A stretch of DNA of 64,000 nt from Candidatus Thorarchaeota archaeon (GCA_016933575.1 JAFGAR010000146.1:50130-114129); one strand, 5' to 3'; positions 1 to 9,212 are shown, numbered from the stretch's first letter. The notes: generated by a model from the letters alone, not told the origin. Numbers and translations: made by a program.

Positions 1-31
1 ACATATCAAAGAGTCGTTCCAGTAGATTCAT
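1..31 (-). CDS. Possible 5' end of a divergent gene running off the left edge
   Basis: An ATG on the minus strand at 31-29 opens a frame reading MNLLERLFDM up to the window edge. It would be divergent from the regulator gene starting at 167, with about 135 bases between them. Only ten residues are visible, so nothing can be said about function, and the frame may be chance. Confidence 0.2.
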   Translation of the reverse strand, partial: MNLLERLFDM

Positions 32-166
32 CTTATTCTATCCAATCAATCCTTTGGATGGATTGCAGAAAAGAATTTGGAAGTAGACATTTGATTGTCT
101 ATCAGTACCTGAACATAACACTACGGAACAGATTATAAGAAGTCTTCCCAGTGGTGATTGAAATCG

Positions 167-484
167 ATGAGTATGAAGCGTCTGTTGTGGTGGATTATTG
201 CTGGTACCCGCGGAGGAGCGAACCGGGCAAGAATCATTACTATTCTGCATGATAGGCCATCAAATGCAAATCAATTAGCAGAGATGCTCAATCTCGATTA
301 CAAGACCATACGTCATCATCTTGATGTCCTCACAAAGAATGGGATTATCGTTACTCAGGGGGATGGGTATGGTATGGTCTATTTTCTCTCTGTTGAAGTT
401 GAGGAAGAGTATGCTATTTTTCAAGACATATGGGAGAGATTTGGGAAAACACGGAAAAGCAAAACCCGCTCTGAGGAGGACTAA
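167..484 (+). CDS. Small winged-helix (ArsR-like) transcriptional regulator
   Basis: This 105-residue protein is mostly one winged-helix DNA-binding domain. The pattern around residues 20-60, with ARIITILHDRPSNANQLAEM followed by LDYKTIRHHLDVLTKNGII, is the helix-turn-helix and recognition helix of archaeal ArsR-like regulators. A short charged tail ends the protein. I chose ATG 167 because GGTGA at 153-157 lies 9 bases upstream; the in-frame TTG at 158 directly abuts that motif. The next gene, a membrane protein, starts 2 bases after the stop, so the two are almost certainly cotranscribed. Small HTH genes paired with membrane-protein genes are common in archaea. The ligand and targets are unknown; a 10-bp inverted repeat at 940-1000 downstream is a possible operator. 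Confidence 0.8.
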   Translation: MSMKRLLWWIIAGTRGGANRARIITILHDRPSNANQLAEMLNLDYKTIRHHLDVLTKNGIIVTQGDGYGMVYFLSVEVEEEYAIFQDIWERFGKTRKSKTRSEED

Positions 485-486
485 TA

Positions 487-909
487 ATGAAACACACTCG
501 ATTGTTGATTTGGATTATAGTATCAGTAGTTGCAGCCATTATCTTAGGATTTATTCTATCCCCCATCGTATTGAAACCTCCTGCTCAACCCCCGGCTCCA
601 ATCCCTCCTGAAGGTAATGACCAACTTGCGTTCCTTGTCACTCTAAAGACAATTGTTTCCTTCGTGAATATTGCTTTGATTGCCACATTGCTTGGACTCT
701 ACTATCGGATCTACTCAGAGATACGATCACGATTCACACTCGGCCTAATCCTCCTCATCCTTGTACTTTTGATGTATGCCATCACTTCAAATCCCCTTAT
801 TCACATTCTCTTTGGGTACTATCCCTTTGGCTTAGGACCCTTCACTGTTCTTCCTGACCTATTCTCATCCTTTGCTCTCATCGTTCTTCTCTATCTTAGC
901 TCAGAATAG
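487..909 (+). CDS. Four-helix membrane protein cotranscribed with the winged-helix regulator
   Basis: A 140-residue hydrophobic protein with about four predicted membrane segments (near residues 6-28, 47-70, 80-98 and 115-138). A proline-rich loop, KPPAQPPAPIPPEG, follows the first helix. There is no catalytic motif I can recognise. It starts 2 bases after the stop of the upstream HTH gene, which suggests a two-gene operon, perhaps a regulator with a membrane sensor or a membrane protein that it controls. The function is unknown. Confidence 0.75.
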   Translation: MKHTRLLIWIIVSVVAAIILGFILSPIVLKPPAQPPAPIPPEGNDQLAFLVTLKTIVSFVNIALIATLLGLYYRIYSEIRSRFTLGLILLILVLLMYAITSNPLIHILFGYYPFGLGPFTVLPDLFSSFALIVLLYLSSE

Positions 910-939
910 GGTAAGATTTGGGAATGATTCAGGTGAGAA

Positions 940-1000
940 TTCGGTTAGAGATTATATAGTATTCACATCAAGCTCTTGCTCAGATGACATTCTAACCGAA
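940..1000. promoter_or_regulatory. Perfect 10-bp inverted repeat flanking a TATA-like box
   Basis: TTCGGTTAGA at 940-949 is matched by its exact reverse complement TCTAACCGAA at 991-1000. Between them lies an AT-rich TATA-like element, ATTATATAG, at 951-959. The right arm ends 19 bases before the ATG at 1020. The left arm sits where TFB would contact DNA, so occupancy would be expected to affect transcription of the 1020 gene. The arms are about 51 bases apart centre to centre. This is inference from position only. Confidence 0.45.
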
Positions 1001-1019
1001 ACCCGGAGAAATATCTACC

Positions 1020-2519
1020 ATGACTGAGAACACGCCTCAACAAAACCAGCCGCGCCTTTTTGATAGGAGTCATCTCCGTGACTACACACTATTCACAATT
1101 GGTCTTGGGTTCATAATCAGTCTATACTATGTCTTTTCTGGATCATTTTCAAATGGACCTGGTCGTTCACCCTCACCTCCAGGAGGCTTTAGCCCTCCTG
1201 CGGATTCTGTGGTCATGCCAAATATGCCGGGATTGATGTACAACATATGGCCTCTCTGGGGTCAGTTAGTTGTTCCATCTCTGGAAGGTGTAGCAATTGC
1301 TGTTCTAGCTATCACTCTTTTAGGCATTTCATTACTTGCTCTGAAGAAGCGCCAGTACAGGTTACCAGCTCTTCCAATTCTCCTCACGTTGGGTCTTGTC
1401 CTCATAGTCCTCACAAATCTCATACATGGATGGACTACAGGGATTGCGGATACTATTGGTGCTGCTAGTGAAATATACTCAGACATCTCTAAAGTAGTAG
1501 ATCCGATATCCTTCATCTCCAACTACAACTCACTCCAAGAAATTCTCTCTCTCCACGCGCAGACCCAACCCCCAGGAGCAGTTCTTGCAATCTATCTCCT
1601 TAACTTGATATTTCAGACCCCTGCGTTCATAGCCATCGGACTCAGTGTGATCTCTGGTATTCTCTCTGCATACTTCATCAATGGGCTCTATACCCGACTC
1701 TTTGAAAAGGAGTCAGCAAGATATGGTGTCTTTCTCTATCTTCTATTGCCTGCAGTTCAAGTCTATTATCTGGCTAATATCTATGCTATCGTAGCGACTC
1801 TTGCCGCAGGAGCGTCGTATTTCTATTTTCATCCCAATAAGATAGTCAGTCTGATTGGCATAATAGTGACTGTGTTTCTTGGAACTTTCATCTCATTCCT
1901 CTTTGTCTATATTCCAATTCTCTTTCTGACCTATGAGTTACTGAATTCTTGGTCTACATCCCGGAATCAACCTCTTTCCACGAGGGTGTTCCATTGGATG
2001 TTATCTCTCAATAAGATCATAGTGGCTGGAGTATGCATAGTCCTTGTCTATGCTGTCCTGTATTTTGGACTTGGTTTCAGCTATGTGCAAGCCTTTCTCT
2101 ATGCGAGTTCACTTGAGAATCCTAGTGGATTCATGCTCCTAGCTAGTCCTCTCGATTATGTTGTCACTAGGTTGCAGGATATACTTGACATCGTGGTCTT
2201 CTTTGGACCCGTGTTATCTGTTTTAGCGTATCGTGGCTTGAAATCAATGAAGCTCACAATGCCTCTAGAAGAGAATGCGACCAAAACATTCAATCTTGTT
2301 GCTGCTTCTCTTGTAGCCTTGCTTCTGCTCTTCGTAACAGGAGCTCCCAAAAAGGGCGAGACCGCACGCATCTGCATGTTCGTACTTCCGCTACTCTTGA
2401 TTCCCGTACTCTACTATCTCAATAATACTGCTTTTAGTCGGGCTGAGAAGATCAAACTCCTGCTACTGGTTTTCGGGCAGGCGGTACTGCTACAGTTATT
2501 TGGTCTTTACATATGGTAG
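1020..2519 (+). CDS. Multi-pass membrane protein, GT-C glycosyltransferase-like
   Basis: A 499-residue protein with about ten or eleven hydrophobic helices. A large loop after the first helices contains HAQTQPPGAV (about residues 178-187), which resembles the HPPG-type motif of GT-C glycosyltransferases and ArnT/PMT-like proteins. These use lipid-linked sugars on the outer face of the membrane. The likeness is weak: I do not see a clear acidic catalytic motif in the first extracytoplasmic loop. An inverted repeat flanking the promoter (940-1000) suggests regulation. It could equally be an unrelated polytopic membrane protein. Confidence 0.65.
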   Translation: MTENTPQQNQPRLFDRSHLRDYTLFTIGLGFIISLYYVFSGSFSNGPGRSPSPPGGFSPPADSVVMPNMPGLMYNIWPLWGQLVVPSLEGVAIAVLAITLLGISLLALKKRQYRLPALPILLTLGLVLIVLTNLIHGWTTGIADTIGAASEIYSDISKVVDPISFISNYNSLQEILSLHAQTQPPGAVLAIYLLNLIFQTPAFIAIGLSVISGILSAYFINGLYTRLFEKESARYGVFLYLLLPAVQVYYLANIYAIVATLAAGASYFYFHPNKIVSLIGIIVTVFLGTFISFLFVYIPILFLTYELLNSWSTSRNQPLSTRVFHWMLSLNKIIVAGVCIVLVYAVLYFGLGFSYVQAFLYASSLENPSGFMLLASPLDYVVTRLQDILDIVVFFGPVLSVLAYRGLKSMKLTMPLEENATKTFNLVAASLVALLLLFVTGAPKKGETARICMFVLPLLLIPVLYYLNNTAFSRAEKIKLLLLVFGQAVLLQLFGLYIW

Positions 2520-2568
2520 AATCGTGCGGCCTCAGCCCACCCTTTTTGGGATTTTGCAGTCGTAAGAG

Positions 2569-2605
2569 AATGGTCACTAAGCCAAAGCGCTAAATAGTGA
2601 CCATT
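2569..2605. promoter_or_regulatory. Perfect 11-bp inverted repeat upstream of abce1
   Basis: AATGGTCACTA (2569-2579) and TAGTGACCATT (2595-2605) are exact reverse complements separated by 15 bases. The element ends 39 bases before the abce1 ATG at 2645. It could be an operator for a dimeric repressor or form a hairpin in a leader or terminator. A pyrimidine-rich stretch with CCCACCCTTTTTGGG at 2537-2550 precedes it and may end transcription of the upstream gene. Confidence 0.45.
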
Positions 2606-2644
2606 GTCTCACTTGGACAGCTCTTCTATGGGTGTGAAGTATAG

Positions 2645-4465
2645 ATGCGTATTGCCATTGTAGACCGAGCCAGATGTAGACCAAAGGACTGCTCTCACGA
2701 ATGTCAGAGGTTCTGTCCTCGCGTTCGTACTGGCGACGAGACCGTGATCTTTCCAGAGGGTCCAGACAAACCTCCTGTCATTGTCGAAGCCTTATGTAGT
2801 GGTGAGGCCATATGCGTCAAGAAATGTCCCTATCACGTCATCAAGATTGTAAATCTCCCTGAAGAGCTGGAGTCTGATACTAGCCATCGATACAGTGTGA
2901 ATGGCTTCAAGCTGTTCCGTCTCCCAACACCTAAAGTGGGCCAGGTACTTGGATTGATTGGACCAAATGGTGTCGGAAAGACAACAGCAATCCAGATACT
3001 TGCTGGTGAGCTGAGACCAAATATGGGTCGAATTGACAATCCTCCTGAATGGGATGAAATTATCCATCAATATCGCGGTTCTGAACTTCAACCCTTCTTT
3101 GAACGGATTCAGGCAGGTAACATTGTTCCTGTACACAAACCTCAGACCATCACAGATATCCCAAAAATGAAAGCTATTGCGGATCGCCCCATCAGTGACC
3201 TTCTTGAGTCTTCAGATACATCTGGCCGTCTTAAAGAACTCAAGGATGACATGAATCTTGGAGACATCTGGGACCGTCCTGTCAAGGTCCTCAGTGGCGG
3301 CGAGCTCCAACGTGTGGCTATCACTGCAGCTCTTGTCCGTGAGGGTGACATTTACTTCTTCGACGAACCCACTGCGTATCTTGACGTTCGTGAACGTCTC
3401 AGGGTAGGACGCGCAATACGTCAGCTTGCTGACCTAGGAAAGACAGTCATCGTTGTTGAACACGACCTGTCTATCTTGGACTATGTATCTGACCTCGTGT
3501 GTCTATTTTACGGCAATCCCGGAGTGTATGGTATTATCTCCAATCCTCATGGTACCAGAGTAGGAGTGAATCAGTTTCTTGATGGATTCATTCCTGATGA
3601 GAACATGCGATTCCGTGACACCTCAATCTCATTCAAGGGAATGTCTACAGAGGATATTGAGTTCACCTCTTCTGAGCCCCTCGTTGAATATGGGAACATG
3701 AAGAAGAGCTTTGAAGATTTCTCTCTAGAAGTGATGAGTGGTAGAGTCTCGAAGGGACAGGTCATTGGAATTCTTGGACCTAATGGTATTGGTAAGACAA
3801 CCTTTGTACGAATGCTTGCTGGCGAGCTTGACCCTGATGAGGGTGAGGCACCAAAGAAGACGATCTCTGGGCTTGATCTGAAGATCAGCTATAAGCCCCA
3901 GTATATTCCCAAAGACTTCGAGGGCAACTTGCGGATGTATCTCCGAGAGGCTGGTGGAAATACCATCGATAGTGCTGACTTCAAGACATCGGTCATCAAT
4001 AAGCTAGAATTGGAGCATCTATTAGACCACCAGATCCAGGACCTAAGTGGTGGAGAACTTCAACGAGCTGCAATTGCAGCCTGTCTCTCTCGAGAGGCTG
4101 ATATCTACCTGTTGGATGAACCCTCTGCCTTCTTGGACATCGAACAGCGCCTTGCTAGTTCAAGAGCTATACGAAGGCATGTTCGGATAAATCTGAAGAC
4201 TGCATTTGTCGTCGAACACTCAATTCTCATGGCTGACTATCTCAGTGACAGCTTGGTGGTGTTCAAAGGAAATCCTGGAAAGACTGGTATTGCCTCTTCT
4301 GTTCAGACTCTACGTAGTGGCATGAATTCCTTCCTCAAGGAGATGGGCGTGACTTTCCGGAGAGACCCCCAGACTGGTCGTCCCCGAGTGAACAAGGATG
4401 GATCTCAATTAGACTCTCAACAGAAGGCATCCGGTGATTATTACTACGTGGGAAAAGGCAAGTAA
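2645..4465 (+). CDS. abce1: ABCE1/Rli1 ribosome-recycling ATPase
   Basis: ABCE1 splits ribosomes after termination and is universal in archaea and eukaryotes. This 606-residue protein has the full family architecture. An N-terminal ferredoxin-like region carries two Cys clusters (C11, C16, C20, C24 and C51, C57, C61) for two 4Fe-4S centres. Nucleotide-binding domain 1 has a Walker A GPNGVGKTT at about residue 106 and signature LSGGELQR near 215. Domain 2 has GPNGIGKTT near 377 and LSGGELQR near 465. Walker B motifs FFDEPTAYLD and LLDEPSAFLD follow each signature. Length matches the family. It is convergent with the nucleoside phosphorylase gene (9 bases between stops). The inverted repeat at 2569-2605 may regulate it. 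Confidence 0.98.
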   Translation: MRIAIVDRARCRPKDCSHECQRFCPRVRTGDETVIFPEGPDKPPVIVEALCSGEAICVKKCPYHVIKIVNLPEELESDTSHRYSVNGFKLFRLPTPKVGQVLGLIGPNGVGKTTAIQILAGELRPNMGRIDNPPEWDEIIHQYRGSELQPFFERIQAGNIVPVHKPQTITDIPKMKAIADRPISDLLESSDTSGRLKELKDDMNLGDIWDRPVKVLSGGELQRVAITAALVREGDIYFFDEPTAYLDVRERLRVGRAIRQLADLGKTVIVVEHDLSILDYVSDLVCLFYGNPGVYGIISNPHGTRVGVNQFLDGFIPDENMRFRDTSISFKGMSTEDIEFTSSEPLVEYGNMKKSFEDFSLEVMSGRVSKGQVIGILGPNGIGKTTFVRMLAGELDPDEGEAPKKTISGLDLKISYKPQYIPKDFEGNLRMYLREAGGNTIDSADFKTSVINKLELEHLLDHQIQDLSGGELQRAAIAACLSREADIYLLDEPSAFLDIEQRLASSRAIRRHVRINLKTAFVVEHSILMADYLSDSLVVFKGNPGKTGIASSVQTLRSGMNSFLKEMGVTFRRDPQTGRPRVNKDGSQLDSQQKASGDYYYVGKGK

Positions 4466-4474
4466 TTGTTGAAG

Positions 4475-5302
4475 TTACTTATTGAGTCGACGATGCCAGT
4501 ATCTCTTTCCATCTTTTTGTTCATCTAGCTCTGCAAGTATCTTCACAGCTTCATTACCGCATTTAATGACATCTGCCTCTCCCCTGACTGCAAACTCATC
4601 CCGTACGCGATTTGCATAGACTGCACAGGCAGCTCCGGTCCTGAATCCATAGATATTGCCGAGAGTCAATAATGTTGCAGCCTCCATCTCAAAATTCATC
4701 ACATTTGCCTTAGTTAAGTCTTGAATCAGTGTTTCACTCATAGTCTGCGTATACCCATTGAATCCCGGTCTTGATTGACCAAGATAAAATGAATCAGTTG
4801 AAGCAGAGATTCCCAAATGATAGGTCAAACCTAGCGTTTCTGCCGCCTCAACAAAGGCAAGAATGACTTCATAGCACGCTGAAGCAGGATATTCTTGCCT
4901 AACATATTGTTTACTTGTCCCTTCTAGGCGTACTGCTCCAGTGGTTATGATAATGTCACCAATATTGACATCTTCCTTCAGAGTCGCACATGATCCAATT
5001 CGGAGAAATGTGTCTGCTCCGACATTGGCGAGTTCCTCGATCACAATCGCTGTACCTGGCCCTCCGATTCCTGTGGAACATGCAGAGATGTCCTTCCCCT
5101 TGTACTTGCCTGTGTGAGTCACAAACTGACGGTGGGAAGCAGCCTCTCTATAAGAGTCCCAGTGAGCACTTATTCGCTCCACTCGTTGTGGATCTCCTGG
5201 TATCAGAACAGATCTAGCAACATCTCCTTCCTTGACCTCAAGATGGTATTGCTTCCTGTCAAGTGTAACTGGTTTTTTTGCTGAAACCTTCTTGTCTGTC
5301 AT
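4475..5302 (-). CDS. udp: Uridine/purine nucleoside phosphorylase family enzyme
   Basis: This enzyme family cleaves nucleosides with phosphate to give a base and ribose 1-phosphate, in nucleoside salvage. The 275-residue protein has the early phosphate-binding motif VLIPGDPQRVERI, the glycine-rich STGIGGPGTAIVIEELA, the core segment LRIGSCATL, and the substrate-binding motif NFEMEAATLLTLG near the C-terminus. Together these fit the uridine-phosphorylase branch, but base specificity cannot be read safely. I chose ATG 5302 because GAGAGGTAG lies just upstream; a longer in-frame start at 5356 adds 18 residues with no homology feature. It is divergent from the aldolase gene at 5429. Confidence 0.88.
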   Translation of the reverse strand: MTDKKVSAKKPVTLDRKQYHLEVKEGDVARSVLIPGDPQRVERISAHWDSYREAASHRQFVTHTGKYKGKDISACSTGIGGPGTAIVIEELANVGADTFLRIGSCATLKEDVNIGDIIITTGAVRLEGTSKQYVRQEYPASACYEVILAFVEAAETLGLTYHLGISASTDSFYLGQSRPGFNGYTQTMSETLIQDLTKANVMNFEMEAATLLTLGNIYGFRTGAACAVYANRVRDEFAVRGEADVIKCGNEAVKILAELDEQKDGKRYWHRRLNK

Positions 5303-5428
5303 TTCTCTACCTCTCGGATACCTTTTATTGTAATCAGAATTCCCTTTTGTATTCAACGCCTAGCCAGTCTCGTTAAGCATATAGGAAGAATCGGCTACAA
5401 AAAGGGCGTATCACTGAGGTAAAACGTT

Positions 5429-6316
5429 ATGACATCACTCGATGAACTGGACCATCTCAGCTTGGGAAAACGAGTACGCTTACACAGAATGATGTATGAA
5501 CACGGCCCTGGAAACGGGAAGTTAATGATACTTCCTATCGACCAAGGTCTAGAACATGGTCCGGTTGACTTCTTTACCAATCCTGCATCAGCTGATCCTG
5601 AGTATCAATTCAAGCTTGCTGTTAAGGGCGGTTATTCAGGCATTGCGTTACATCTTGGTCTAGCAGAGAAATATGGTCCAAAATATGCTGGAAAGATACC
5701 TATGGTCCTGAAGATAAATGGCAAGACACGGATTCCCCCAGCCAATGAACCAATATCTCCAATGACTGGTTCAGTAGAGGACGCGGTACGAATTGGAGCC
5801 GATGCCATTGGTTACACATTGTATGTTGGTAGTCCCAATCAGACCCTTGATTTCACGCAGTTCAGGAAGGTCAAGAAAGATGCAGAGAGATATGGAATGC
5901 CTATTATCATGTGGGCATATCCGCGAGGTGAGGCTGTCGATAAGAAGGGGGGTCGTGACTCGCTCTATGCTATTGATTATGCCGCACGTGTAGCTGATGA
6001 GCTGGGTGCTGACATTGTGAAACTCAATGTACCTGAAGATGATCCCAAGATACGTTCCCTGCAGCCCAGTCCCTATGATAAATTGGAGCTAAGCTATGAG
6101 GAACGTGTTCGAAAGGTTGTGAAGACAGCAGGCAAGTGCATGGTGTTATTCTCTGGCGGTAGTCGGGTTAGTGATGATGATGTCATCCATCGAGCCAAAG
6201 TATGCCTCGAAGAAGGTGCAACAGGTCTCATATTTGGGAGAAATCTGTGGCAGAGAGAATGGACGGATGCACTTGCAATGACCAAGCGGCTCAAAGATAT
6301 GATAAAGAACCTGTAA
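5429..6316 (+). CDS. fbaB: Archaeal class I fructose-bisphosphate aldolase (FbaB/DhnA family)
   Basis: The enzyme interconverts fructose 1,6-bisphosphate with dihydroxyacetone phosphate and glyceraldehyde 3-phosphate through a Schiff-base lysine. The 295-residue protein shows the family start LMILPIDQGLEHGPVDFF, a TIM-barrel pattern, the segment ADIVKLNVPED carrying the probable Schiff-base lysine near residue 195, and the phosphate-binding ends VLFSGGSR and GLIFGRNLWQRE. The next gene encodes fructose 1,6-bisphosphate aldolase/phosphatase, and triosephosphate isomerase lies 4 kb downstream, so this is a sugar-phosphate neighbourhood. Having both a class I aldolase and the bifunctional enzyme lets the cell run the step in both directions. 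Confidence 0.93.
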   Translation: MTSLDELDHLSLGKRVRLHRMMYEHGPGNGKLMILPIDQGLEHGPVDFFTNPASADPEYQFKLAVKGGYSGIALHLGLAEKYGPKYAGKIPMVLKINGKTRIPPANEPISPMTGSVEDAVRIGADAIGYTLYVGSPNQTLDFTQFRKVKKDAERYGMPIIMWAYPRGEAVDKKGGRDSLYAIDYAARVADELGADIVKLNVPEDDPKIRSLQPSPYDKLELSYEERVRKVVKTAGKCMVLFSGGSRVSDDDVIHRAKVCLEEGATGLIFGRNLWQREWTDALAMTKRLKDMIKNL

Positions 6317-6448
6317 TCGTACAGTCATATTTGCCACTCACACTGTTGCCTTACTAAATGATAACTATTATATGGGGAAAGAATAGTCGAAGGTCTCAGC
6401 GGGGCATGATTTTTTGCAGCCTCCAAGAAAAAAGATTGAAGGAGCGAA

Positions 6449-7603
6449 ATGCAAATGGTCGAAACCACCATTAGCGTGATTAAAGCTGATATTGGATCAC
6501 TAGCTGGTCATGTTGTTGTTCCCGACTTCCTCTTTGAATTGGCAAGGAAGTCGTTGAAAGAAGCCGTGGAGAAGAAAATAATCAATGACTTCCACGTATC
6601 AAATGCTGGAGATGACCTCGAGCTTATAATGACCCATAACAAGGGTGACGGAAATGAGGAAGTCCACAAGTTAGCTTGGGACACATTCATCAAAGGCACA
6701 GAACTTGCGCGGAAGAATAAGATCTATGCAGCAGGTCAAGATATCCTTGCTGACACTTTCAGTGGTAATGTGAAGGGTATGGGTCCCGGTTCAGCAGAGA
6801 TGACTTTTGAAGAGCGAAAGTCGGAACCTATTGCAGTCTTTATGGCTGACAAGACTGAGCCTGGAGCATACAATCTACCACTATTCAAGATCTTCGCAGA
6901 CCCATTCAACACAGCGGGTCTTGTTATTGATCCCAATCTACACGATGGATTCCGTTTTGTCATTCAGGACATCATGAAGGATGTACCATGCTTCATTGAA
7001 ATGAAAGCTCCTGAAGAGATGTACGACATACTGGCGCTTCTTGGGAGCACTGGTCGTTACACTATCAAGAAGGTCTATCGCTATGATGGAATGATCACGG
7101 CATCTGTGAGCACTGACAAACTCCATGCAGTCGCTGGTAAGTATGTTGGCAAGGATGATCCTGTTGCCATCGTACGCGCACACTCTGGTCTTCCAGCTAT
7201 GGGCGAAGTTCTAGAAGCATTTACACTTCCTCACCTGGTATCTGGTTGGATGAGAGGATCACATACAGGACCTCTCTTGCCTGTTGGTCTGAAAGACTCT
7301 CGATGTACTCGTTTCGATGGACCTCCAAGAGTAATAGCACTTGGTTTCCAAGTCTCCCACGGAAAACTACTTGGTCCTGTGGATCTCTTTGATGACGTTG
7401 CCTTTGACATCAGCCGTCAGAGAGGTATGGAGATGGCCGACTACCTACGAAGACATGGACCATTCCAGCCTCACAGACTCAGCGATGATCAAATGGAGTA
7501 CACGACACTACCCAAAGTACTCACAAGATGTGAAAACCGATTCGTCACAAAAGAAATCGTACCCACTGGAAAGGCTAAGGATCACTCTAGCTCTGCAGAG
7601 TAG
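6449..7603 (+). CDS. fbp: Fructose 1,6-bisphosphate aldolase/phosphatase (type V FBPase)
   Basis: This bifunctional gluconeogenic enzyme of archaea and early-branching bacteria condenses triose phosphates and then dephosphorylates the product to fructose 6-phosphate. The 384-residue protein begins with the metal-binding signature TTISVIKADIGSLAGH and carries ILADTFSGNVKGMGPGSAEM, FKIFADPFNTAGLVIDP, and the segments GPLLPVGLKDSRCTRFDGPP and ALGFQVSHGKL, all typical of the family. Length is normal. The start is supported by GAAGGAGCGAA directly upstream of ATG 6449, and a TATA-like TATTATATGG lies near 6365-6375. It follows the class I aldolase gene in the same direction. Confidence 0.96.
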   Translation: MQMVETTISVIKADIGSLAGHVVVPDFLFELARKSLKEAVEKKIINDFHVSNAGDDLELIMTHNKGDGNEEVHKLAWDTFIKGTELARKNKIYAAGQDILADTFSGNVKGMGPGSAEMTFEERKSEPIAVFMADKTEPGAYNLPLFKIFADPFNTAGLVIDPNLHDGFRFVIQDIMKDVPCFIEMKAPEEMYDILALLGSTGRYTIKKVYRYDGMITASVSTDKLHAVAGKYVGKDDPVAIVRAHSGLPAMGEVLEAFTLPHLVSGWMRGSHTGPLLPVGLKDSRCTRFDGPPRVIALGFQVSHGKLLGPVDLFDDVAFDISRQRGMEMADYLRRHGPFQPHRLSDDQMEYTTLPKVLTRCENRFVTKEIVPTGKAKDHSSSAE

Positions 7604-7666
7604 AAGTAAGTGCGGGATTCAATACTCCCGCCCCTTCATCCTTTCCAAATTAGAGATATTCATACA

Positions 7667-7957
7667 CTATCCAGTTCTTTTAATGATATGATATCCAAAT
7701 TTCGTCTTCACCGGATCTATTGTCATTGCTCCAATACTCAGACCAAATGCAGCTTTTTCGAACTCTGCCACCATCTGCCCTTTTGCGAACCAACCGAGGT
7801 CACCGCCCTTCTTCTTGGAAGGACATGTACTGTATTCTCTAGCAATCTTTGTGAAATCTTCTCCAGAGTTGATTCTCCCAATGAGTGCCTGAGCTTGGCT
7901 ATGCTTCTCTACAAGGATATGACTTGCGCGTACCTTTCCGCCTTTTACTTTTGACAT
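7667..7957 (-). CDS. Parvulin-type peptidyl-prolyl isomerase
   Basis: A single-domain parvulin of 96 residues, which speeds cis-trans isomerisation at proline and assists folding. The family features are RASHILVEK near the N-terminus, [23 protein letters not shown] in the middle, the segment [12 protein letters not shown], and the C-terminal GYHIIK. There is no signal peptide, so it should act in the cytoplasm. GGTGATT lies just upstream of the ATG. It is convergent with the FBP aldolase/phosphatase gene (63 bases between stops). Confidence 0.93.
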   Translation of the reverse strand: MSKVKGGKVRASHILVEKHSQAQALIGRINSGEDFTKIAREYSTCPSKKKGGDLGWFAKGQMVAEFEKAAFGLSIGAMTIDPVKTKFGYHIIKRTG

Positions 7958-8093
7958 ATAATCACCAAATTATGGTTAGATAGTTCTACCATTATAGAGA
8001 GTGTCTTAAAGTTGTCCACATACACTCTAGCTGAGAAAGGCAAGAATTTATGACGAAAGAAGCTGGTACTCTTACACTCCAAGGGTGTGAAAG

Positions 8094-9134
8094 ATGAAAG
8101 CAACAGTATTTCACAAACATGGTTCTCCTGAGGTTCTCTCTTACGAGGACTATGATGACCCTCAGGTCACATCAAATCAAATACTAATTCAGGTTAAAGC
8201 CGTGGCTTTGAATCATCTAGATCTCTTTGTTCGTAGTGGGATTCCCGGTCTCAATCTAGAGATGCCTCATATCCTTGGAAGTGATATCAGTGGAGTGGTT
8301 GTGGAACTTGGTAAGAATGTCCAGAACTCATTCCAAATCGGTCAGCAGGTCATTATAGATCCTGGAATATCCTGTGGTATTTGTGAGTTCTGCATCCGTG
8401 GTGAACAATCACTCTGTCCTTCATATGGAATTCTTGGCGAACACTATCGCGGCGGATATGCAGAACTTCTAGCAATAGACGCTAAGAATGTTGTACCAAT
8501 CCCTGGTGATGCGCCTCTTGATATTGTGAATGCTGCTGCCGTACCGCTTACTTTAATGACCGCGTGGAGGATGCTAATATCCAAGGCTCAGATACAACCT
8601 GGTGACGATCTATTAATCATAGGCATTGGCGGGGGTGTAGCTCTAGCAGGGCTTCAAATTGCTAAGACTGCTGGCGCAAGAGTAATTGTCACAAGCTCGT
8701 CGAATAGTAAATTGGAGCGAGCGAAAGAACTGGGAGCTGATATTGTAATCAATCACAATGAGATGCCGGATTATCATAAGGAGATAGGTCGATTAACAAA
8801 GAATCGTGGTGTTGATGTCGTTCTTGATTCTGTAGGCCAGGCTACTTGGACTAGGAGCTTGAGAAGCCTACGGAAAGGTGGTCGTCTGGTAACATGTGGG
8901 GCAACCTCTGGACCTAATGCTGAAACAAATATCAACTCTGTATTCTGGAGACAGCTTGAAATCCTTGGCTCAACGATGGGAAGCCGAGATGAACTACGCA
9001 CAGCACTGAAATTGGTCTGGAATGGCAAAATTCATCCGGTAGTTGACAGAGTCCTTCCTCTCTCAAAGGCAAGAGAGGCTCATGAGCTATTAGAACGTGG
9101 TGAGCAGTTCGGAAAACTGGTGCTTACACCTTAG
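8094..9134 (+). CDS. Zinc-containing MDR-family alcohol dehydrogenase/quinone oxidoreductase
   Basis: A 346-residue medium-chain dehydrogenase/reductase. The N-terminal GroES-like domain contains LGSDISGVVVELG and the structural-zinc loop CGICEFCIRGEQSLC. The Rossmann domain has IGIGGGVALAGLQIAKTAGA, followed by RAKELGADIVINH. The position usually held by the catalytic Cys carries NHLDLFVRSG, as in many quinone-oxidoreductase-like members, so substrate is uncertain. It stands alone with its own promoter region; AAGGGTGTGAAAG lies before the ATG. Function is assigned only to family level. Confidence 0.88.
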   Translation: MKATVFHKHGSPEVLSYEDYDDPQVTSNQILIQVKAVALNHLDLFVRSGIPGLNLEMPHILGSDISGVVVELGKNVQNSFQIGQQVIIDPGISCGICEFCIRGEQSLCPSYGILGEHYRGGYAELLAIDAKNVVPIPGDAPLDIVNAAAVPLTLMTAWRMLISKAQIQPGDDLLIIGIGGGVALAGLQIAKTAGARVIVTSSSNSKLERAKELGADIVINHNEMPDYHKEIGRLTKNRGVDVVLDSVGQATWTRSLRSLRKGGRLVTCGATSGPNAETNINSVFWRQLEILGSTMGSRDELRTALKLVWNGKIHPVVDRVLPLSKAREAHELLERGEQFGKLVLTP

Positions 9135-9212
9135 GAGTTAGTAATACCTAGATACGCACCAGAATCAGACACCGTTTCTTTACGGGTTTTGTAATGACTG
9201 ATATTGGTCACT

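Noticed and set aside
487..611. An alternative plus-strand frame overlapping the regulator and membrane-protein genes (321-611)
   Set aside because: It overlaps both genes out of frame, has no ribosome-binding site and gives no domain pattern.
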